Shown here piece after piece: positions 34,534 through 44,081 of a stretch of 64,000 nt of DNA. The stretch comes from Novosphingobium acidiphilum DSM 19966 (GTDB lineage: Bacteria > Pseudomonadota > Alphaproteobacteria > Sphingomonadales > Sphingomonadaceae). The notes beneath the pieces are model-generated. The model searched no databases, was not told the origin of the DNA, and was given only the letters and a program-made list of their open reading frames with translations. A program made the position numbers and the translations under genes. The stretch spans positions 1 through 64,000 of the forward strand of contig NZ_AUBA01000017.1 of the NCBI RefSeq assembly GCF_000429005.1, in the 5' to 3' direction. Every line of letters begins with the position of its first letter. Position 1 is the stretch's first letter.

Positions 34534-36302
34534 ACGCCGGGGTCCCTCCGTCGCAGTTTTCCGGCGCCAGCCCGGCCCGGGTTCTGGCCGGGACATTGAC
34601 GACCGGTCGGCGGCATTATGCCAATTTGCGCGCGCGTTCGCTGCTGACTGCCAAAATGCGCCTGCTGTGGGTGATCGTCGGGTTCGTGTTTTTCACGCTG
34701 ACGGCGTTTGTGCGTATCGGGCAATTGGGCATGGCGGCCCAGACCCCCGATCGCGGTGCTGCGGCGGATGCGCTGGTGCCGCCGCGCGCGGAAATCACCG
34801 ATCGCAACGGCGTGCCGCTGGCCCGCGCGTTTCCTTCGTATTCGCTGTGGTTCAATCCCAAGGCGCTGGGCGCCAAGGGCCTGCCGCTGGTCAAGACGCC
34901 CGAAGAAGTTGCCCGCGCGCTGGTGCAGATCTTTCCAGCCGAAGACTACGATGACCTGCTCGACAAGCTGAAGACGGGCAAGCCGACCTATCTGCGCCGC
35001 CGGGTCCTGCCGGAAGAAGCGAACAAGGTGTTTGCGCTGGGCGAACCGGCGCTGGAATTCCCGCGCGAAACCCAGCGTTTCTATCCGCAAGGTACGCTGG
35101 CCGCGCATGTGCTGGGCTTTGTCGATGCCGATGGCCACGGCAAGCTGGGGATGGAGGAATATCTCAACACCCGGCTGCTCGATCCGCGGCGCCGGGCCGA
35201 ACCCGTTTCGCTGTCGATCGATTCGCGCGTGCAGGGCGCGGTCGAAGACGAACTGTCGCACGAAATGCTCGAAACCCATGCCAAAGGCGCGGCCGGGATC
35301 GTGCTGGATGTCGACACCGGCGAAGTGATCGCGCTGGCATCCCTGCCAAGCTTCGACCCCAACCGCAGCGATCTGGCCGACAACGACCACGTCAAGAACC
35401 GCGCAACCAACGAAGTCTATGAACTGGGATCGGTGTTCAAACCGTTTACCATCGCCTCTGCGATCGATGCCGGGGTGATCACCGATATGGCGGTGCGGTA
35501 TCCGGCCAGACCCCTGCCGGTCGATCACTATATCATTCACGACAGCCATGATTACGGCGCATCGCTGAACGTGCCCGAGGCGCTGATCCATTCGTCGAAC
35601 ATCGTCACCGCGCAGATTGCCGACAAACTGGGCGGGCAGAAACTGCGCAATTCGATGATCGCGCTGGGCATGAACCAGCGCGCACGGATCGAACTGCCGG
35701 CCAAGGGATTTCCGATCTGGCCCAGGGGCGAATGGCCGCGCCTGCGCACGATGACCGTGGGGTATGGCCATGGCCTTGCGGTGACGCCGCTGCATCTGGC
35801 GCAGGGTTATGCCGCGCTGGTCAATGGCGGGATCTGGCGCCCGGCCACGCTGTTCAAGGTCGATCCGGCGCATGCCTCGGCCGGACAGCGCGTGTTCCAG
35901 GCCTCGACCAGCGCACGCATGCGTCAATTGCTGCGCCTGATCGTGGTTGACGGCACGGGCAAATCGGCCGGTGCCGCAGGCTATCGCGTGGGCGGCAAGA
36001 CCGGCACGGCCGAAAAAGCGGGCAGCAACGGATCGGGTTACAAGAACAAGCACGCGGTGATTGCAACGTTTGCCGCCGCGTTCCCGATGGACAAGCCGCG
36101 CTTTGTGGTGATCGCGATGCTGGATCAACCCCAGGCGACGCAGGCGACATCGGGCCAGCGCACCGCGGCGTTCAACAGCGCGCCGGTGGTCGGCCACCTG
36201 GTTCCGCGCATCGGCCCCTTGCTTGGCGTGGTGCCCGATGGCAAGCGCGATGTCGACGTAACCGACCTGACACCGCTGGTCGCCAACGGAGACGGGGAAT
36301 GA
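34530..36302 (+). CDS. ftsI: Septal peptidoglycan transpeptidase (PBP3)
   Basis: A 590-residue class B penicillin-binding protein that crosslinks septal peptidoglycan. It has one N-terminal membrane helix (about 44-62), a PBP dimer domain, and a transpeptidase domain with catalytic S301-V-F-K304 (in ELGSVFKPF), S355-S-N357 and K490-T-G492. It begins at a GTG overlapping the ftsL stop (GTGA). The C-terminus runs on to DVTDLTPLVANGDGE and overlaps murE by ATGA. Confidence 0.95.
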   Translation: MNAGVPPSQFSGASPARVLAGTLTTGRRHYANLRARSLLTAKMRLLWVIVGFVFFTLTAFVRIGQLGMAAQTPDRGAAADALVPPRAEITDRNGVPLARAFPSYSLWFNPKALGAKGLPLVKTPEEVARALVQIFPAEDYDDLLDKLKTGKPTYLRRRVLPEEANKVFALGEPALEFPRETQRFYPQGTLAAHVLGFVDADGHGKLGMEEYLNTRLLDPRRRAEPVSLSIDSRVQGAVEDELSHEMLETHAKGAAGIVLDVDTGEVIALASLPSFDPNRSDLADNDHVKNRATNEVYELGSVFKPFTIASAIDAGVITDMAVRYPARPLPVDHYIIHDSHDYGASLNVPEALIHSSNIVTAQIADKLGGQKLRNSMIALGMNQRARIELPAKGFPIWPRGEWPRLRTMTVGYGHGLAVTPLHLAQGYAALVNGGIWRPATLFKVDPAHASAGQRVFQASTSARMRQLLRLIVVDGTGKSAGAAGYRVGGKTGTAEKAGSNGSGYKNKHAVIATFAAAFPMDKPRFVVIAMLDQPQATQATSGQRTAAFNSAPVVGHLVPRIGPLLGVVPDGKRDVDVTDLTPLVANGDGE

Positions 36303-37738
36303 AGCTGGCCAGCCTGACCGACATTGCGTTGCCGATGGGTGCGGTGAATGTCACCGGCTTTGCCATCGACCATCGCAAGGTCGCGCCGGGCACGGTATTC
36401 GGCGCGTTTCCCGGCACGCGTTTCAATGGCGAAGATTTCATCGCCGATGCCATTGCCGCAGGCGCCGTGGCGGTGGTGGCGCGGCCCGAGGCACAGGTTG
36501 CAGGCGCGGTGCATCTGTCCGCCGACGAACCGCGCCGCCTATTTGCGCAGATTGCCGCGCGGTTCTTCACCCCGGTTCCCCCGACCGTGGTTGCGGTGAC
36601 CGGCACCAACGGCAAGACTTCGACCGTTGAAATGACGCGTCAGATCTGGCGCATGGCCGGGCACCGGTCGGCTTCGATCGGCACGCTGGGGGTGACCACT
36701 GCCGATGAAAGCGTGTCGACCGGTCTGACCACGCCCGATATCGTCACGTTTCTGGCAAATGTGTCAGGCCTGGCGCGCGAAGGGATCAGTCACCTTGCCT
36801 ATGAGGCGTCGAGCCACGGGCTGGACCAGTTTCGCAACGAAGGGCTGCCGGTAACGGCGGGCGCCTTTACCAATCTGTCGCGCGATCACCTGGACTATCA
36901 CCCGTCGATGGAGGCCTATTTCGCGGCCAAGATGCGCCTGTTTGACGAAGTGGTGATCGACGGTGGCGCCGCGGTCGTGTGGGCCGACGATGCGTGGAGC
37001 GCGCAGGCCATCGCCCATGCACAGGCGCGCGGATTGCGGCTGATCACGGTGGGGGAACATGGCGCGACGCTGCGCCTGCTGCGCCGCACGCCCACATTGC
37101 TCGGCCAGACGCTGGAGATCGAACACGACGGCGCAACGCGCACGATCACGCTGCCGCTGATCGGCGCGTATCAGGCGGCAAATGCGCTCGTCGCCGCAGG
37201 TCTCGTCATCGCCACCGGCGGCGATCCGGCGCGCACGTTCGAGGCGCTGGCGCGGTTGCAACCGGTACGCGGGCGGCTGGAACGCGCGGCGATCACCGCA
37301 GCCGGTGCGCCGGTCTATGTTGATTACGCGCACACCCCCGATGCGTTGACCGCGGCGTGTGCGGCGCTGCGCCCGCATGTCGGCGGGCGACTGATCCTGG
37401 TGTTTGGCGCGGGCGGCGATCGCGATCCGGGCAAACGCGCGCCGATGGGCGCTGCGGCCTGCGCCGGCGCCGATTGCGTGATCGTGACCGATGACAATCC
37501 GCGCGGCGAAGACCCGGGCGCCATCCGCACGGCGATCCTGGCGGGGTGTTCGGCCAAGGCGCGCGAAGTGGGCGACCGGCGCACCGCAATCGCCGCCGGG
37601 CTGGCCGAGGCCGGCGCGGGTGATATCGTGCTGATCGCGGGCAAAGGGCACGAACAGGGGCAGATCGTCGGGCGCGGCGATGCCACGCGCGTGCTGCCGT
37701 TCGACGATGTGGCAGTCGCGCGGGAGTGGTCGGCATGA
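36299..37738 (+). CDS. murE: UDP-MurNAc-tripeptide synthetase (meso-DAP adding)
   Basis: A 479-residue ATP-dependent Mur ligase adding the third residue to UDP-MurNAc-L-Ala-D-Glu. The ATP loop is VAVTGTNGKTSTVEMTRQIW; YEASSHGLDQFR and VDYAHTPDAL are family blocks. The motif VTDDNPRGEDPG (DNPR) marks enzymes that add meso-diaminopimelate, as expected for a Gram-negative. It is coupled to ftsI and murF by ATGA overlaps. Confidence 0.96.
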   Translation: MKLASLTDIALPMGAVNVTGFAIDHRKVAPGTVFGAFPGTRFNGEDFIADAIAAGAVAVVARPEAQVAGAVHLSADEPRRLFAQIAARFFTPVPPTVVAVTGTNGKTSTVEMTRQIWRMAGHRSASIGTLGVTTADESVSTGLTTPDIVTFLANVSGLAREGISHLAYEASSHGLDQFRNEGLPVTAGAFTNLSRDHLDYHPSMEAYFAAKMRLFDEVVIDGGAAVVWADDAWSAQAIAHAQARGLRLITVGEHGATLRLLRRTPTLLGQTLEIEHDGATRTITLPLIGAYQAANALVAAGLVIATGGDPARTFEALARLQPVRGRLERAAITAAGAPVYVDYAHTPDALTAACAALRPHVGGRLILVFGAGGDRDPGKRAPMGAAACAGADCVIVTDDNPRGEDPGAIRTAILAGCSAKAREVGDRRTAIAAGLAEAGAGDIVLIAGKGHEQGQIVGRGDATRVLPFDDVAVAREWSA

Positions 37739-39261
37739 ATGCTGTGCTGGAATGGCCGGTCGAACCCGATGATGCGTTGGGCACCGCGCTGTGGACTGCC
37801 GGGGATATTGCCCGGGCAACCGGGGGCCACGTGGAAGGCGGCGAATTTGCGGTGGCGGGCGCCACCACCGACAGCCGCGAAGTCATGGAAGGCGATCTGT
37901 TCATCGCGCTGAAGGGCGAAGGCACCGATGGCCACCGCTTTGTCGATGGCGCACTGTTGCGCGGTGCAGCGGGCGCACTGGTGGCGCAGCCGATCGCCGC
38001 GCCGCACGTGCTGGTCAGCGATACGACCGCGGCGCTCGACGCATTGGGGCGGGCGGCCCGCGCGCGGTTGTCAGACGAGGCACAGGTGATCGGCGTGACC
38101 GGCTCGGCAGGCAAGACCGGGGTGAAAGAGGCATTGTTTGCCGCGCTCGACCGGTCAAGCCGTGGTCAGGCGCACCGTTCGGTCAAAAGTTACAACAACC
38201 ATGTCGGAGTGCCGCTAAGCCTGGCGCGCATGCCCGCACGCACGCGGTTTGGCGTGTTCGAGATGGGCATGAACCATGCAGGCGAACTGTCCGCGCTGAC
38301 CCGGCTGGTGCGCCCCCACGTGGCGGTGGTCACCACGATCGCGCCCGCGCATATCGGGCATTTTTCGGGCGAGGCCGCTATCGCTGCGGCCAAGGCGGAA
38401 ATTTTCGAAGGGCTTGAGCCCGGCGGCACTGCGATCATTCCGGCCGACAACCCGCATGCCGAACTGCTGGCACGCGTTGCCGCGCAATACGCGGCACGGG
38501 TGATCCGGTTCGGCACTGCGGCCGATGCCGATGTGCGGCTGATCGATGCCCTGCCCACGACCACCGGCGGCACGCTGGTCACAGCCGAATTCAGCGGCGC
38601 TGCGGGTATGCAGCGCAAGCTGTGTTATACCGTATCGCAGCCCGGCGCGCACTGGGCGGTCAATTCGCTGGCGGTGATGGCGGCCGTGGCCGCGGTCGGT
38701 GGCGATCTGGGCGCGGCCGGGCTGGCATTGGCCGAATTGCCCGATCTGGCCGGGCGTGGCGCACGCCATCGTGTGGTGGCGCCAGCCGGCGATGGATCGG
38801 GCCGCGCGCTGCTGATCGATGAAAGCTACAACGCCAACCCCGCGTCGATGCAGGCGACCCTGGCGCAACTGGCGGCAACGCCGGCGCGGCGGCGGATTGC
38901 AGTGCTGGGCGCGATGAAGGAACTGGGCGCAGGCAGCGATGCCTATCACGCCGAACTCGCGGCGCCGATCATCGCGGCAGACATGGCGCACGTGCTGCTG
39001 GTCGGCGCGGAAATGGCGGCATTGGCCGTTGCCTTGGGGAAAACACCGCCAGGCCCGCTTGCCGCCGCGATCGACTTCGTCCACGTGCCCGACGCTGCTG
39101 CGGCTGCCGAGATCCTGGCGACAGGGGATTGGGCGCCGCAAGGTGGCGATGCAATCCTGATCAAGGGTTCGAATTCGGTCGGATTGGGGGCGCTGGTCAA
39201 GGCGCTGACCCGGCCCGAACCAACCGCACGGGAAGGTCGGACGCCGACCGGAGACGTTTGA
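37735..39261 (+). CDS. murF: UDP-MurNAc-pentapeptide synthetase (D-Ala-D-Ala adding)
   Basis: A 508-residue Mur ligase that adds D-Ala-D-Ala. The ATP loop is VIGVTGSAGKTGVKEALFAA, with FEMGMNHAGELSALTRLVRP and LIDESYNANPASMQATL as murF-specific blocks. The start at 37735 overlaps the murE stop (ATGA); a GTG three codons earlier is possible. Its stop codon abuts the mraY ATG (TGAATG). Confidence 0.95.
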   Translation: MNAVLEWPVEPDDALGTALWTAGDIARATGGHVEGGEFAVAGATTDSREVMEGDLFIALKGEGTDGHRFVDGALLRGAAGALVAQPIAAPHVLVSDTTAALDALGRAARARLSDEAQVIGVTGSAGKTGVKEALFAALDRSSRGQAHRSVKSYNNHVGVPLSLARMPARTRFGVFEMGMNHAGELSALTRLVRPHVAVVTTIAPAHIGHFSGEAAIAAAKAEIFEGLEPGGTAIIPADNPHAELLARVAAQYAARVIRFGTAADADVRLIDALPTTTGGTLVTAEFSGAAGMQRKLCYTVSQPGAHWAVNSLAVMAAVAAVGGDLGAAGLALAELPDLAGRGARHRVVAPAGDGSGRALLIDESYNANPASMQATLAQLAATPARRRIAVLGAMKELGAGSDAYHAELAAPIIAADMAHVLLVGAEMAALAVALGKTPPGPLAAAIDFVHVPDAAAAAEILATGDWAPQGGDAILIKGSNSVGLGALVKALTRPEPTAREGRTPTGDV

Positions 39262-40326
39262 ATGCTGTATATCATCGCACAGTGGCTGCATTTCGAAGGC
39301 CTGACCAACCTGATCCGGTATCAGTCGTTTCGTTCGGGCGCAGCGCTGCTGACCGCGCTGGTGATCGGCCTGATCATCGGACCGCGCTTTATCAACATGC
39401 TGCGCATGCGCCAGGGCAAGGGGCAGCCGATCCGCGCCGACGGGCCGCAATCGCACCTGGCCAAGCGCGGCACGCCGACCATGGGCGGGCTGATGATCGT
39501 GATCGCGCTGTCGATCGCGCTGCTGCTGTGGATGGACCTGAACAGCCGCTATGTCTGGGCCTGCCTGGTGGTAACGCTGGGCTTTGGCCTGATCGGGTTT
39601 CTCGACGATTACGACAAAGTGACCAAGTACGCGCACAAGGGCGTTCCGGCAAAGTTGCGCCTGCTTGGCGAATTTGTCGTGGCCGGGATCGCGGTCTGGC
39701 TGGTGGCCGGTGAAACCAATCTGTACCTGCCGGTGCTGAGCAATGTCTATCTGCCGCTGGGGCCGTTCTATTACCTGTTTGCGGCATTCGTCATCGTGGG
39801 TGCGGGCAATGCGGTCAATCTGACCGATGGGCTGGACGGTCTGGCGATCATGCCGGTGATCATCGCGGCCGGCACCTTTGCGATCATCGCCTATCTGGCG
39901 GGCCGCGCCGACTATGCCCATTATCTGGGCATTCCGCATGTGCCACGGGCAGGCGAGCTGGCTATATTCTGCGCCGCGGTGATGGGTTCGGGGCTGGCGT
40001 TCCTGTGGTTCAATGCGCCGCCTGCAGCGGTGTTCATGGGCGATACCGGCAGCCTGGCACTGGGCGGCACGCTGGGCGTGATCGCGGTGTCGATCCACCA
40101 TGAAATCGTGCTGGCGATCGTGGGCGGGCTGTTCGTGATGGAGGCTGTCTCGGTCATCGTGCAGGTGCTGGTGTACAAGCGCACCGGCCGGCGGGTGTTC
40201 CGCATGGCCCCGATCCATCACCATTTCGAACAACTGGGCTGGCAGGAATCGACCGTGGTGATCCGGTTCTGGATCGTATCGATCGTGCTGGCGTTGCTTG
40301 GCCTTGCGACGTTGAAAGTGCGGTGA
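39262..40326 (+). CDS. mraY: Phospho-MurNAc-pentapeptide translocase
   Basis: A 354-residue polytopic enzyme that attaches phospho-MurNAc-pentapeptide to undecaprenyl phosphate, forming lipid I. Catalytic motifs are GFLDDYDKVTK (the Asp-Asp pair) and GAGNAVNLTDGLDGLAIMP; FRMAPIHHHFEQLGW is the conserved late cytoplasmic loop. About ten membrane helices are visible. No gap separates it from murF; murD follows after 7 bp. Confidence 0.96.
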   Translation: MLYIIAQWLHFEGLTNLIRYQSFRSGAALLTALVIGLIIGPRFINMLRMRQGKGQPIRADGPQSHLAKRGTPTMGGLMIVIALSIALLLWMDLNSRYVWACLVVTLGFGLIGFLDDYDKVTKYAHKGVPAKLRLLGEFVVAGIAVWLVAGETNLYLPVLSNVYLPLGPFYYLFAAFVIVGAGNAVNLTDGLDGLAIMPVIIAAGTFAIIAYLAGRADYAHYLGIPHVPRAGELAIFCAAVMGSGLAFLWFNAPPAAVFMGDTGSLALGGTLGVIAVSIHHEIVLAIVGGLFVMEAVSVIVQVLVYKRTGRRVFRMAPIHHHFEQLGWQESTVVIRFWIVSIVLALLGLATLKVR

Positions 40327-40333
40327 ACAGCGC

Positions 40334-41659
40334 ATGATCACTTCGCCACGCTTTGCCGGCCAACGCTTTGCGGTGCTGGGTCTGGCCCGATCGGGCCTGG
40401 CCAGCGTCGAAAGTCTGCTGGCCGGCGGCGCCGAGGTGACCGCGTGGGACAGCCGCGAAGATGCGCGCGCCGGGCTTGAAGGGCGTGTCACGCTGGTCGA
40501 TCCGCTGACCATCGACCTGGCCGGCTTTGCCGGCGTGGTCGTTTCGCCCGGGGTGCCGTTGAACCGCCATCCGATTGCCGCGCACGCGGACGCCTGCGGT
40601 GTACCGGTGATCGGCGATATCGAACTGTTCGCGCAGATCCGTGCCGATCTGCCCGCGCACCGCGTGGTGGGCATTACCGGCACCAATGGTAAATCGACCA
40701 CGTCTGCGCTGGTCCATCATCTGTGCCTTGCCGCCGGGATACCGGCGCAACTGGGCGGCAATATCGGGCTGCCGGTGCTGGGCGAAGTGGCGCTGCGCGC
40801 GGGTGGTGTCTATGTGCTGGAACTGTCGAGCTATCAGATCGACCTGACCCGCACGCTTGCCTGCGACGTGGCCGCGCTGATCAACCTGAGCCCCGATCAT
40901 CTCGATCGCTATGACGGGTTTGCGGGCTATGCCGCGGCCAAGGCGCGGTTGTTTGCCATGCAACATGCGCACCAGCACGCGGTGTTTGGCCGCAGCGATC
41001 CGCACACCGCGGCAATCGCCGCCGATGTCGGTGCCGGCCGCGATGCCGCGTTGGTGCATTGCCCCGATCCCGCCATGCTGACAGGTCAGGCCGGGTGGCC
41101 CGCGCTGCAGGGGCCGCACAATCTGGAAAATGCCGCCATCGCCATTGCCATTGCGCAGGCGCTGGGCATTGCCGAGACGGTGTGGCGCCCGGCGCTGGCC
41201 AGTTTTGGCGGGCTGCCGCATCGCATGGAACGTGTCGCACAAGCAGGCGGCGTGCTGTTCATCAACGACAGCAAGGCAACCAATCCTGCCTCGACCGCGC
41301 CCGCGCTGGCGGCATATCCGCGCGTCCACTGGATCTGCGGCGGTTTGCCCAAATCGGATTCGCTCGATGAATGCGCAGGCGCCTTCGGCCATGTGGTGGC
41401 CGCCTATGTGATTGGCGAGGCCGGGCCGCGTTTTGCCGAGATCCTGTCGCCGGTCATGCCCGTCACGCGCAGCGAGATGCTGTGCGATGCGGTACGCCAG
41501 GCGATGGCGGCAGCACAGCCGGGCGACGTGGTGATGCTGTCACCCGCCTGCGCCAGTTTCGACCAGTTCCGCGATTTCGAGGCGCGTGGCGACGCGTTTC
41601 GCGATATCGTCCTGTCGCTGCTGGGCGATCGCGTCGCGCCGGCACAGGCCGCGACCTGA
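40334..41659 (+). CDS. murD: UDP-MurNAc-L-alanine:D-glutamate ligase
   Basis: A 441-residue Mur ligase that adds D-glutamate. The N-terminal Rossmann block is FAVLGLARSGLASVESLLAG, the ATP loop is VVGITGTNGKSTTSALVHHL, then LELSSYQIDLT, FINDSKATNPAS and MLSPACASFDQF. Its stop codon shares one base with the ftsW start (TGATG). Confidence 0.96.
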   Translation: MITSPRFAGQRFAVLGLARSGLASVESLLAGGAEVTAWDSREDARAGLEGRVTLVDPLTIDLAGFAGVVVSPGVPLNRHPIAAHADACGVPVIGDIELFAQIRADLPAHRVVGITGTNGKSTTSALVHHLCLAAGIPAQLGGNIGLPVLGEVALRAGGVYVLELSSYQIDLTRTLACDVAALINLSPDHLDRYDGFAGYAAAKARLFAMQHAHQHAVFGRSDPHTAAIAADVGAGRDAALVHCPDPAMLTGQAGWPALQGPHNLENAAIAIAIAQALGIAETVWRPALASFGGLPHRMERVAQAGGVLFINDSKATNPASTAPALAAYPRVHWICGGLPKSDSLDECAGAFGHVVAAYVIGEAGPRFAEILSPVMPVTRSEMLCDAVRQAMAAAQPGDVVMLSPACASFDQFRDFEARGDAFRDIVLSLLGDRVAPAQAAT

Positions 41660-42897
41660 TGGCCAGTTCGCCCGATTCGATCAGCCGCGCCGTGCCGGTG
41701 CCCACCCGCGATGGCGGGGTGCGTGTGGTGGGCCGTGCCAACCGCTATCGCCGCAGCCGCCGCAGCGAACTGGTGATCTGGTGGCGCGAAATCGATCGCG
41801 TGCTGCTGTCGCTGGTCATGCTGCTGGTGGTGATCGGCGCGATCGCGGTGGCGGCGGCATCGCCCGCCAGCGCGCACCGCCTGTCGACCCCGCAAAAGAC
41901 GCTGAGCGATCTCTATTTCTTCTGGCTGCATCTGCGCTGGCTGGTGGTCGGGCTGCTGGTGATGTTCGTCGCTTCGATCCTGCCCAAGGAGACCGCGCGG
42001 CGTCTCGCGATCCTGCTGGCCGCGGCCATGATCGTGGGGCTGGTGCTGGTGCCGTTGGTCGGGTCCGAAGTGAAAGGCGCGCGGCGCTGGCTCAACCTGG
42101 GGTTCAGCCTGCAGCCTTCGGAATTTCTCAAGCCCGGCTTTGCCATCGCGCTGGCCTGGATTTTGTCGTGGCGCGTGCGCGATCCGCGGATCCCGGTGAT
42201 GGGTCTGTCGATCGGCCTGATGGCGCTGGTCGGCACGTTGCTGATGCTGCAGCCCGATTTCGGGTCGACCGTGCTGTTTCTGGCGGTGTGGTTCGTGCTG
42301 GTGCTGTTGTCGGGCCTGTCGGTGAACCGGATCGCGTGGAGTGTGGGGGGCGGGGTGCTGGTCTTGGTGCTGGCCTATTTCTTCTATCCCAACGCCACCC
42401 ATCGCATCGATGCGTTCTGGTCGGGCGGCAGCGAATTCGACCAGGTCGATCTGGCCATGCGCACATTGTTGAACGGCGGCTGGGGTGGCACCGGGCTGTG
42501 GCTGGGATCGCGCAAGATGGCGCTGCCCGAGGCGCATACCGACTATATTTTTTCGGTGATTGGCGAAGAGTTCGGCCTGATCATGTGCGGCGTGATCGTG
42601 CTGTTGTATTGTGCGATCGTGCTGCGTGTGCTGCTGCGCCTGCTGGACGAGGACGACCTGTTTACCGTGCTGGCCTCGGCCGGGCTGACCGCGCAATTGG
42701 CAGGGCAGGCGTTCATCAACATCCTGGTCAATCTGCAACTGTTTCCGTCAAAGGGGATGACCCTGCCGTTGATCAGTTATGGCGGGTCTTCGACGATCGC
42801 GCTGTTGCTCGGCGTCGGCTTCCTGCTCGCCATCACGCGGCGCAATCCCTATCTGTCGCGCGAAACGTTCGATCCGAAGGAACGCCTTGCGCCATGA
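41659..42897 (+). CDS. ftsW: Septal peptidoglycan glycosyltransferase FtsW
   Basis: A 412-residue SEDS-family membrane protein that polymerises lipid II with FtsI. After a basic N-terminal region (about 45 residues) come ten hydrophobic segments. SEDS marks are VGSEVKGARRWLNLG, LQPSEFLKPGF, LLMLQPDFGSTVLF, ALPEAHTDYIFSVIGEEFGL (with the catalytic Asp region), and the end block LPLISYGGSSTIALLLGVG. The start at 41659 is fixed by TGATG with murD; it overlaps murG by ATGA. Confidence 0.95.
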   Translation: MASSPDSISRAVPVPTRDGGVRVVGRANRYRRSRRSELVIWWREIDRVLLSLVMLLVVIGAIAVAAASPASAHRLSTPQKTLSDLYFFWLHLRWLVVGLLVMFVASILPKETARRLAILLAAAMIVGLVLVPLVGSEVKGARRWLNLGFSLQPSEFLKPGFAIALAWILSWRVRDPRIPVMGLSIGLMALVGTLLMLQPDFGSTVLFLAVWFVLVLLSGLSVNRIAWSVGGGVLVLVLAYFFYPNATHRIDAFWSGGSEFDQVDLAMRTLLNGGWGGTGLWLGSRKMALPEAHTDYIFSVIGEEFGLIMCGVIVLLYCAIVLRVLLRLLDEDDLFTVLASAGLTAQLAGQAFINILVNLQLFPSKGMTLPLISYGGSSTIALLLGVGFLLAITRRNPYLSRETFDPKERLAP

Positions 42898-44081
42898 CCC
42901 TGTCCCGCCATTTTGTCCTTGCCGCCGGGGGTACCGGCGGTCACCTGATCCCCGCCTTTGCGCTGGCGGCCGAACTGGAACGGCGCGGCCACCATGTGGC
43001 GCTCGTGACCGATGCCCGGGGCGCGCGCATTCCGGGAAAGCCCGATTTTCTGCCCGCGCATGTCCTGCCGGCGGGCCGGCTGGGCAAAAACCCGGTAACG
43101 CTGATCAAGGGGCTGCGCGCGATCTGGCAGGGCCGGGCGATGGCGCTGCGCCTGTTCGAAAGCTTTCAGCCCGCCTGTGTGGTCGGATTTGGCGGTTACC
43201 CTGCGCTGCCCGCGCTGCTGGCGGCGCAAGCGGTGCGCATTCCGACAGTGATCCACGAACAGAACGCGGTGCTGGGCCGCGTCAATCGCCTGCTGGCCCG
43301 CCGGGTCAATGCCATTGCCACGGCCTATGTCGATGTCGATCGGCTGGACAAACGCCTGGCCGACAAAGTGGTGCAAGTCGGCAATCCCGTGCGCGACGAT
43401 GTGCTGGCTTTGCGCAAGGAGCCGTTTCCCCCGCTTGACGAACACGGCCTGCTGCGCGTGCTGGTCACCGGGGGCAGCCAGGGCGCCTCGATCCTGTCGG
43501 AGGTGGTGCCCGATGGCCTGGCGATGCTGCCGCCTGCGCTGCGCCACCGTTTGCAAGTGACCCAGCAATGCCGCCCCGAAGATCTCGACGCGGTGCGCGC
43601 ACGCTATGCCGCGCATCAGATCCCGGCGGAACTGGGCAGCTATTTCGAGGATATGGCCACGCGGCTGGCCGAAACGCACGTGTTCATCGGGCGTGCCGGT
43701 GCCTCGACCATTGCCGAGCTGACCACGGTGGGCCGGCCTGCGATCCTGGTTCCGCTGCCGATCGCCACCGACGATCACCAGGCTGCCAACGCGCGCGAAC
43801 TGGTGCGGATGGGCGGCGCGCGCGCCATTCGCCAATCGGGCTTTACCCCCAAGGAACTGGCCAAGCAGGTGCAGGCAATTGCGCTCAATCCCGATGCACT
43901 GGCCAATGCCGCGCATGCCGCATGGAACTGCGGACTGCCGCATGCGGCCAGCGATCTGGCCGATCTGGTCGAAAGCTTTGGCGGGGTGCCGCTGCAGGAT
44001 GTGATCCGCGTCGGGCGCGAAGCGGGACATGGGGCGATGGCCGCCCAACCGGCCGCGGCCACCCGGGCTGTCCGGTCATGA
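42894..44081 (+). CDS. murG: UDP-GlcNAc:lipid I GlcNAc transferase MurG
   Basis: A 395-residue GT-B glycosyltransferase that makes lipid II at the inner face of the membrane. The glycine-rich loop LAAGGTGGHLIPAFALA, VVGFGGYPALPALLAA and IPTVIHEQNAVLGRVNRLLA are in the acceptor domain. VLVTGGSQGASILSEVVP and FIGRAGASTIAELTTVGRPA are in the donor domain. A roughly 25-residue Ala/Arg-rich tail follows the family end. It overlaps murC by ATGA. Confidence 0.96.
   Translation: MTLSRHFVLAAGGTGGHLIPAFALAAELERRGHHVALVTDARGARIPGKPDFLPAHVLPAGRLGKNPVTLIKGLRAIWQGRAMALRLFESFQPACVVGFGGYPALPALLAAQAVRIPTVIHEQNAVLGRVNRLLARRVNAIATAYVDVDRLDKRLADKVVQVGNPVRDDVLALRKEPFPPLDEHGLLRVLVTGGSQGASILSEVVPDGLAMLPPALRHRLQVTQQCRPEDLDAVRARYAAHQIPAELGSYFEDMATRLAETHVFIGRAGASTIAELTTVGRPAILVPLPIATDDHQAANARELVRMGGARAIRQSGFTPKELAKQVQAIALNPDALANAAHAAWNCGLPHAASDLADLVESFGGVPLQDVIRVGREAGHGAMAAQPAAATRAVRS

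Noticed and set aside
34074..36197. 707-codon open frame on the minus strand
   Set aside because: Antisense to ftsL and ftsI, with Arg/His/Gln-rich shadow composition. The opposite strand encodes recognised motifs (SVFK, SSN, KTG).
38215..40701. 828-codon open frame on the minus strand
   Set aside because: Antisense to murF, mraY and the start of murD; no recognisable domain.
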